A DNA stretch of 64,000 nt from Kitasatospora phosalacinea (GTDB lineage Bacteria; Actinomycetota; Actinomycetes; Streptomycetales; Streptomycetaceae): positions 186,001 through 250,000 of the forward strand of contig NZ_BSSA01000004.1 in NCBI RefSeq assembly GCF_030268885.1, read 5' to 3'. Of the stretch, positions 60,010 through 64,000 are shown piece by piece (positions within the stretch are counted from its first letter, which is position 1; each line of letters opens with the position of its first letter). Both the position numbers and the translations under genes were made by a program. Below the pieces are notes generated by a model that made no database searches, had not been told where the DNA came from, and saw only the letters and a program-made list of their open reading frames with translations.

Positions 60010-60750
60010 GTGTCGGTCCTTCTCGAGCACCCCGCAAGCGTGGTCGCCTACCGTCCGACGAAGCCCACCGCCATGGTGGTCATCGCAGATCCCCGGGTCC
60101 GGAACACGGTCACCCGGCACCTATGGGCGCTCGGTGTCCGTGACGTCATCGAGGTCTCCTCGATCGCCGAGGCCCGCCCCCGGGTCTCCACCCCGCGCGA
60201 CATCTGCATCGCCGACGTCCACCTGCCCGACGGCTCCGGCCTGACCGTCCTGGCCGAGACCCGCGCCGCGGGCTGGCCCAACGGCCTGGCGCTGTCCGCC
60301 GCCGACGACATCGGTGCGGTCCGCTCGGCGCTGGCCGGCGGCGTCAAGGGATACGTGGTGACCGGCACCCGCACCACCATGCCGATGCCCGGCCGCCCCG
60401 GCCTGCCGATCGGCGCGGGCCTGGCCGGGCGGATGCGCCGCCCCGGCCTCCCCGGCCACCACCACCCCGGTGCGCCCGGCCACCACGGCGCCCCCGGCCA
60501 GCCCGGTGCCGTCCCCGGCGCGCCGGGTGCGCCCGGCGCGCAGCCCTCGGCGTACCGGGAGCTGTCCGGTCGCGAGGTGGAGGTGCTGCGGCTGGTGGCC
60601 GAGGGCCAGTCGAACAAGGCGATCGGCGTGGCGATGGGCCTGTCGGCGCTGACGGTGAAGAGCCACCTGGCGCGGATCGCCCGCAAGCTGGGCACCGGCG
60701 ACCGGGCGGGCATGGTGGCGGTGGCACTGCGCACCGGCATCATCCACTGA
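60010..60750 (+). CDS. Atypical LuxR-type response regulator
   Basis: 246 aa. N-terminal receiver-like domain with Asp at ICIADVHLPDGSGL and Lys in VKGYVVTG, but the usual acidic pair is reduced (VVIADPRVR). A Gly/Pro/His-rich linker (PGLPGHHHPGAPGHHGAPG...) joins a LuxR HTH (LSGREVEVLRLVAEGQSNKAIGVAMGLSALTVKSHLARIARKLGTGDRAGMV). GTG start with GGAGG 6 nt upstream; a longer open frame from 59752 is not coding-like. No kinase is adjacent. Conserved in Streptomyces as I remember; phosphorylation state unclear. Confidence 0.88.
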   Translation: MSVLLEHPASVVAYRPTKPTAMVVIADPRVRNTVTRHLWALGVRDVIEVSSIAEARPRVSTPRDICIADVHLPDGSGLTVLAETRAAGWPNGLALSAADDIGAVRSALAGGVKGYVVTGTRTTMPMPGRPGLPIGAGLAGRMRRPGLPGHHHPGAPGHHGAPGQPGAVPGAPGAPGAQPSAYRELSGREVEVLRLVAEGQSNKAIGVAMGLSALTVKSHLARIARKLGTGDRAGMVAVALRTGIIH

Positions 60751-60769
60751 TCCGCATCGTCCCTGGTGG

Positions 60770-60798
60770 CGGCCCGGAGGAACGTTTCCTCCGGGCCG
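60770..60798 (+). terminator. Terminator after the LuxR-type regulator gene
   Basis: 13-bp stem GGCCCGGAGGAA/TTCCTCCGGGCC (plus closing C-G) with a 3-nt loop, 20 nt after the stop. Confidence 0.75.
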
Positions 60799-60963
60799 TC
60801 GTCGCGCCCGCTCCCGGGCGGTCGGCCCACCGGTCGTGACGTCCCGCCGACCCGCCCGCGCGGTGCGCGGGGGCGGCGGCCGGCGGCCGCGCCGGCCCGG
60901 GCTGGCATATGTCCGAACCTGGTCCGACCAGTCAGACAACACTCCCGGCGGCGACGCACGACG

Positions 60964-60969
60964 TACCCT
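60964..60969 (+). promoter_or_regulatory. -10 box of the RNase D gene (leaderless type)
   Basis: TACCCT, 6 nt before the GTG at 60976. Confidence 0.5.
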
Positions 60970-60975
60970 TGGGGG

Positions 60976-62211
60976 GTGACCGACGCCGTAGCCTCCATCC
61001 CCGAAGAGACCGCCCCGGTTCCGCTCCTCGAACCCCGGGACGGACTCCCACCGGTGGTGGCGGACGACGCGGCCCTCGCCGCCGTCGTCGAGTCCTTCCG
61101 CGGCGGCACCGGGCCGGTCGCCGTCGACGCCGAGCGCGCCTCCGGCTACCGCTACGGCCAGCGCGCCTACCTGATCCAGCTGCGCCGCCAGGGCGCGGGG
61201 ACCGCGCTGATCGACCCGATCGCCTGCCCCGACCTGACCGGCCTGAACGCCGCGCTCGCCGACACCGAGTGGGTCGTGCACGCGGCCACCCAGGACCTGC
61301 CCTGCCTGTTCGAGGTCGGCATGCACCCCGGCGTGCTGTTCGACACCGAGCTGGCCGGGCGGCTCGCCGGGTTCGCCCGGGTCGGGCTCGGCCCGATGAC
61401 CGAGAACGTGCTGGGGCTGTCGCTGGCCAAGGAGCACTCCGCGGTCGACTGGTCCACCCGCCCGCTGCCCGAGCCCTGGCTGCGCTACGCCGCGCTGGAC
61501 GTCGAGGTGCTGGTCGACCTGCGGGACGCGCTGGAGGCCGAGCTCGACCGGCAGGGCAAACTCGACTGGGCGCACCAGGAGTTCGCCGCACTGGCGGCCG
61601 CGCCGCTGCCCGCGCCGCGGGTCGACCCCTGGCGGCGCACCTCCCAGCTGCACAAGGTCCGCCGCCGCCGCCAGCTCGCCGCCGTCCGCGAGATGTGGCT
61701 CACCCGGGACCGGATCGCCCGCGAGCGGGACGTCTCCCCCGGCCGGGTGCTGGCCGACGCCGCGATCGTGAACGCCGCGCTCGCCATGCCGGCCAACGCG
61801 CCCGCGCTGATCGCCGTCCAGGGCTTCGGGCCGCGGGTGAACCGCCGCCAGCTGGAGCAGTGGCTGGCCGCGATCGAGCGCGCCCGGGAGATCCCGGAGG
61901 CCGCGCTGCCGCCCGCGACCGCCCCGCACGACGGCCCGCCGCCGCCGCGCGCCTGGGCCGAGAAGGACCCGGTCGCCGCGGCCCGGCTCAGCGGAGCCCG
62001 GGCCGCCGTCACCGCCCTCGCCGAGCGGCACCACCTGCCCGCGGAGAACCTGATCACCCCCGACCTGGTCCGCCGGGTCTCCTGGGAGCCCCCGGCCGAC
62101 CCGGCCGCCGACGCCATCGCGGAGGCGCTGCGGGCGCTGGGGGCCCGGGCCTGGCAGACCGAGCTGGTCGCCCCGGCGCTGGAGCGGGCGTTCCGGGAGG
62201 CGGCGGCCTGA
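60976..62211 (+). CDS. Ribonuclease D-like 3'-5' exonuclease with HRDC domain
   Basis: 411 aa. DEDDy exonuclease residues Asp51/Glu53 (VAVDAERASGYRY), Asp107 (ATQDLPCL) and Tyr171/Asp175 (YAALDVEVL) are all present, so it should be active on RNA 3' ends. An HRDC region follows (QLAAVREMWLTRDRIARERDVSPGRVLADAAIV), and a C-terminal helical extension unlike E. coli RNase D. Cytosolic. The GTG start fits a leaderless transcript. Confidence 0.92.
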   Translation: MTDAVASIPEETAPVPLLEPRDGLPPVVADDAALAAVVESFRGGTGPVAVDAERASGYRYGQRAYLIQLRRQGAGTALIDPIACPDLTGLNAALADTEWVVHAATQDLPCLFEVGMHPGVLFDTELAGRLAGFARVGLGPMTENVLGLSLAKEHSAVDWSTRPLPEPWLRYAALDVEVLVDLRDALEAELDRQGKLDWAHQEFAALAAAPLPAPRVDPWRRTSQLHKVRRRRQLAAVREMWLTRDRIARERDVSPGRVLADAAIVNAALAMPANAPALIAVQGFGPRVNRRQLEQWLAAIERAREIPEAALPPATAPHDGPPPPRAWAEKDPVAAARLSGARAAVTALAERHHLPAENLITPDLVRRVSWEPPADPAADAIAEALRALGARAWQTELVAPALERAFREAAA

Positions 62212-62252
62212 GGGTGGCGCCCGGGCGTCGTCCGGGTCACTTCCGCAGCTCC

Positions 62253-62282
62253 TTGCCGGGCGTTGTTACTCGCGGGTAGATT
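62253..62282 (+). promoter_or_regulatory. Promoter of the fad operon
   Basis: TTGCCG, 18-nt spacer, TAGATT (62277-62282). Predicted start near 62289 gives a leader of about 60 nt with GGGAGGAG before the GTG. Confidence 0.6.
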
Positions 62283-62347
62283 GGTGGGCGTAGCGGCGCC
62301 GCTCGTGCGTGCGCTCATCGTCATGTCCCCCTGGGAGGAGAGCCCCC

Positions 62348-63565
62348 GTGCCTCGTACCGCGAGGGACGTCGTCTTCGTCGACGGCGTCCGCACCCCGTT
62401 CGGCAAGGCCGGCCCGAAGGGCATCTACCACGAGACGCGCGCCGACGACCTGGTCGTCAAGTGCATCCGTGAGCTCGTGCGCCGCAACCCGAGCCTGCCC
62501 GTCGAGCGGATCGACGAGGTCGCCGTCGCCGCGACCACCCAGATCGGCGACCAGGGCCTGACCATCGGCCGCACCGCCGCGCTGCTCTCCGGCCTGCCGA
62601 AGTCCGTCCCGGGCTACGCGATCGACCGGATGTGCGCCGGTGCGATGACGGCCGTCACCACCACCGCGGGCGGCATCGCCTTCGGCGCCTACGACGTCGT
62701 GGTGGCCGGTGGCGTCGAGCACATGGGACGGCACCCGATGGGCGAGGGCGTGGACCCGAACCCGCGGTTCGTCTCGGAGAAGCTGGTCGACGAGTCCGCC
62801 CTGTTCATGGGCATGACCGCGGAGAACCTGCACGACCGCTTCCCGCACATCACCAAGGAGCGCTGCGACGCGTACGCGGTGCGCTCGCAGGAGAAGGCCG
62901 CCAAGGCCTACGCCAACGGCGACATCCAGCCCGACCTGGTGCCGATCGCGATCCGCAACACCAACCCCGAGGTCGGCGAGACCGGTTGGGGCCTGGCCAC
63001 GGTCGACGAGCCGCTGCGCCCGGGCACCACGATGGAGTCGCTGGCGGGCCTGAAGACCCCGTTCCGCCCGCACGGCAACGTCACCGCGGGCAACGCGGCC
63101 GGTCTGAACGACGGTGCCACCGCCTCGCTGCTGGCCGCCGAGGACGTGGCCCGCGAGCTGGGCCTGCCGGTCAAGATGCGCCTGGTCAGCTACGCCTTCG
63201 CGGGCGTCGAGCCCGAGGTGATGGGCATCGGCCCCGTCCCGGCGACCGAGAAGGCGCTGGCCAAGGCCGGCCTGACCATCGAGGACATCGGCGCGTTCGA
63301 GGTCAACGAGGCCTTCGCCGTGCAGGTGCTGGCCTTCCTGGACCACTACGGCATCGCGGACGACGACGAGCGGGTCAACCCGTACGGCGGCGCGATCGCG
63401 TTCGGCCACCCGCTGGCCTCCTCGGGCGTGCGCCTGATGACCCAGCTGGCCCGCCGCTTCGAGCAGCGGCCGGACGTCCGCTACGGCATCACCACCATGT
63501 GCATCGGCTTCGGCATGGGCGGCACCGTCATCTGGGAGAACCCCCACTTCGAGGGTGGTAAGTGA
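62348..63565 (+). CDS. fadA: Acetyl-CoA C-acyltransferase (thiolase, FadA type)
   Basis: Beta-oxidation thiolase, 405 aa. Nucleophile Cys96 in IDRMCAGAM, GHPLASSG with the catalytic His, and the C-terminal TMCIGFGMGGTVIWE with the second Cys; N-terminal VFVDGVRTPFGK. GTG with GGAGG about 10 nt upstream. Followed after 2 nt by the multifunctional fadB gene; together they would form a fatty acid oxidation complex. Confidence 0.93.
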   Translation: MPRTARDVVFVDGVRTPFGKAGPKGIYHETRADDLVVKCIRELVRRNPSLPVERIDEVAVAATTQIGDQGLTIGRTAALLSGLPKSVPGYAIDRMCAGAMTAVTTTAGGIAFGAYDVVVAGGVEHMGRHPMGEGVDPNPRFVSEKLVDESALFMGMTAENLHDRFPHITKERCDAYAVRSQEKAAKAYANGDIQPDLVPIAIRNTNPEVGETGWGLATVDEPLRPGTTMESLAGLKTPFRPHGNVTAGNAAGLNDGATASLLAAEDVARELGLPVKMRLVSYAFAGVEPEVMGIGPVPATEKALAKAGLTIEDIGAFEVNEAFAVQVLAFLDHYGIADDDERVNPYGGAIAFGHPLASSGVRLMTQLARRFEQRPDVRYGITTMCIGFGMGGTVIWENPHFEGGK

Positions 63566-63567
63566 CC

Positions 63568-64000
63568 ATGAGCACCACTGAACTGCTGCAGCGCGCCGCC
63601 GAACTGTTCCCCGGCGAGGTCGTCACCACCGCGCACGTGCGCCACCTGGACCTGCCGCTGCAGGCCGGCAAGCTGGCGCTGATCACCCTGGACAACGGCT
63701 TCGACCACACCAAGCCGACCACCTTCGGCCCCGGCTCGCTGGCCAAGCTCGCCGAGGCGCTGGACCGGGTCGAGGCCGAGGCCGCCGCGGGCGAGGTGGT
63801 CGCGGTCGCGATCACCGGCAAGCCGTTCATCTTCGCGGTCGGCGCCGACCTCAAGGGCGTCGAGCTGCTCACCCAGCACTCCGACGCGCTGGCCATCGGC
63901 AAGGGCGGCCACGACGTCTTCAAGCGGATCGCCGCGCTGCCCGTCCCGTCCTTCGCGTTCTACAACGGCGCGGCGATGGGCGGCGGCGTCGAGGTCGGCC
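63568..64000 (+). CDS. fadB: Fatty acid oxidation multifunctional protein FadB, N-terminal part (cut by window)
   Basis: 144 residues of an enoyl-CoA hydratase domain: ITLDNGFDHTKPTTFGP, AITGKPFIFAVGADLKGVE (oxyanion-hole region) and NGAAMGGGVEVG (second oxyanion Gly). The 3-hydroxyacyl-CoA dehydrogenase half is expected downstream, outside the window. ATG at 63568; an in-frame GTG at 63562 overlapping the fadA stop is the alternative. Confidence 0.88.
   Translation, partial: MSTTELLQRAAELFPGEVVTTAHVRHLDLPLQAGKLALITLDNGFDHTKPTTFGPGSLAKLAEALDRVEAEAAAGEVVAVAITGKPFIFAVGADLKGVELLTQHSDALAIGKGGHDVFKRIAALPVPSFAFYNGAAMGGGVEVG

Overview
The window is high-GC (about 73% by eye) actinobacterial chromosome. 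It has strong third-position GC bias, frequent GTG starts, and marker genes (whiA, opcA, RbpA family, mycothiol-dependent isomerase, HemQ, DUF3000) that point to Streptomycetaceae (Streptomyces or Kitasatospora). From memory, the gene order suf / cta / tkt-tal-zwf-opcA-pgl / rbpA-secG-tpi-pgk-gap / whiA-yvcK-rapZ-uvrC / uvrA / uvrB is the conserved core order of Streptomyces. This is recalled synteny, not a search result. No tRNA, rRNA, insertion sequence, prophage or CRISPR was found.

Region by region. 1-2.9 kb: minus-strand suf operon (sufR-sufB-sufD) for Fe-S cluster assembly, with a SufR-type palindrome at its start. 3-4.7 kb: two-gene ABC exporter. 4.7-10.6 kb: a sortase-anchored choice-of-anchor A surface protein, heme A synthase ctaA, a small conserved protein, pobA, a DUF2461 protein and ctaB. 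11-17.9 kb: transketolase, transaldolase, G6PDH, OpcA and 6-phosphogluconolactonase (pentose phosphate pathway). 17.9-21.9 kb: an RbpA-type RNA polymerase-binding protein, secG and the glycolytic genes tpi, pgk and gap. 22-27 kb: whiA, yvcK-like, rapZ and uvrC, overlapping and translationally coupled. 27.2-37.6 kb: Rieske lipoprotein, uvrA, a mycothiol isomerase, an MBL hydrolase, a TerC transporter behind a yybP-ykoY-type manganese riboswitch, a TerD protein, uvrB and zapE. 37.7-42 kb: pyrimidine reductase-like protein, a conserved hypothetical, murC, msrB and a hydrolase.

The accessory-looking stretch is about 42-49.4 kb. It holds an Mrr endonuclease/TerD fusion protein, a 40-bp tandem array with a 23-bp inverted repeat, a double-GNAT protein, and an MNIO (DUF692) locus. 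In that locus the enzyme is followed by an overlapping 145-aa candidate partner and two TIGR04222-like membrane proteins. The first of these ends in a Cys/Ser/Gly/His-rich tail with nine cysteines, a candidate substrate for the oxidase. A perfect-period 35-bp array sits between enzyme and membrane genes. This is the best candidate for an undescribed system in the window.

49.4-64 kb: VOC protein, the late heme genes (HemQ, protoporphyrinogen/coproporphyrinogen oxidase, hemE) interrupted by a DUF4349 lipoprotein, an FtsX-like permease without an adjacent ATPase and a two-component system; then DUF3000, an atypical LuxR-type regulator, an RNase D/HRDC exonuclease, and the start of the fadA-fadB beta-oxidation pair cut by the window edge. 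About ten genes appear to have a TAnnnT-like box 4-8 nt before the start codon, suggesting leaderless transcripts.
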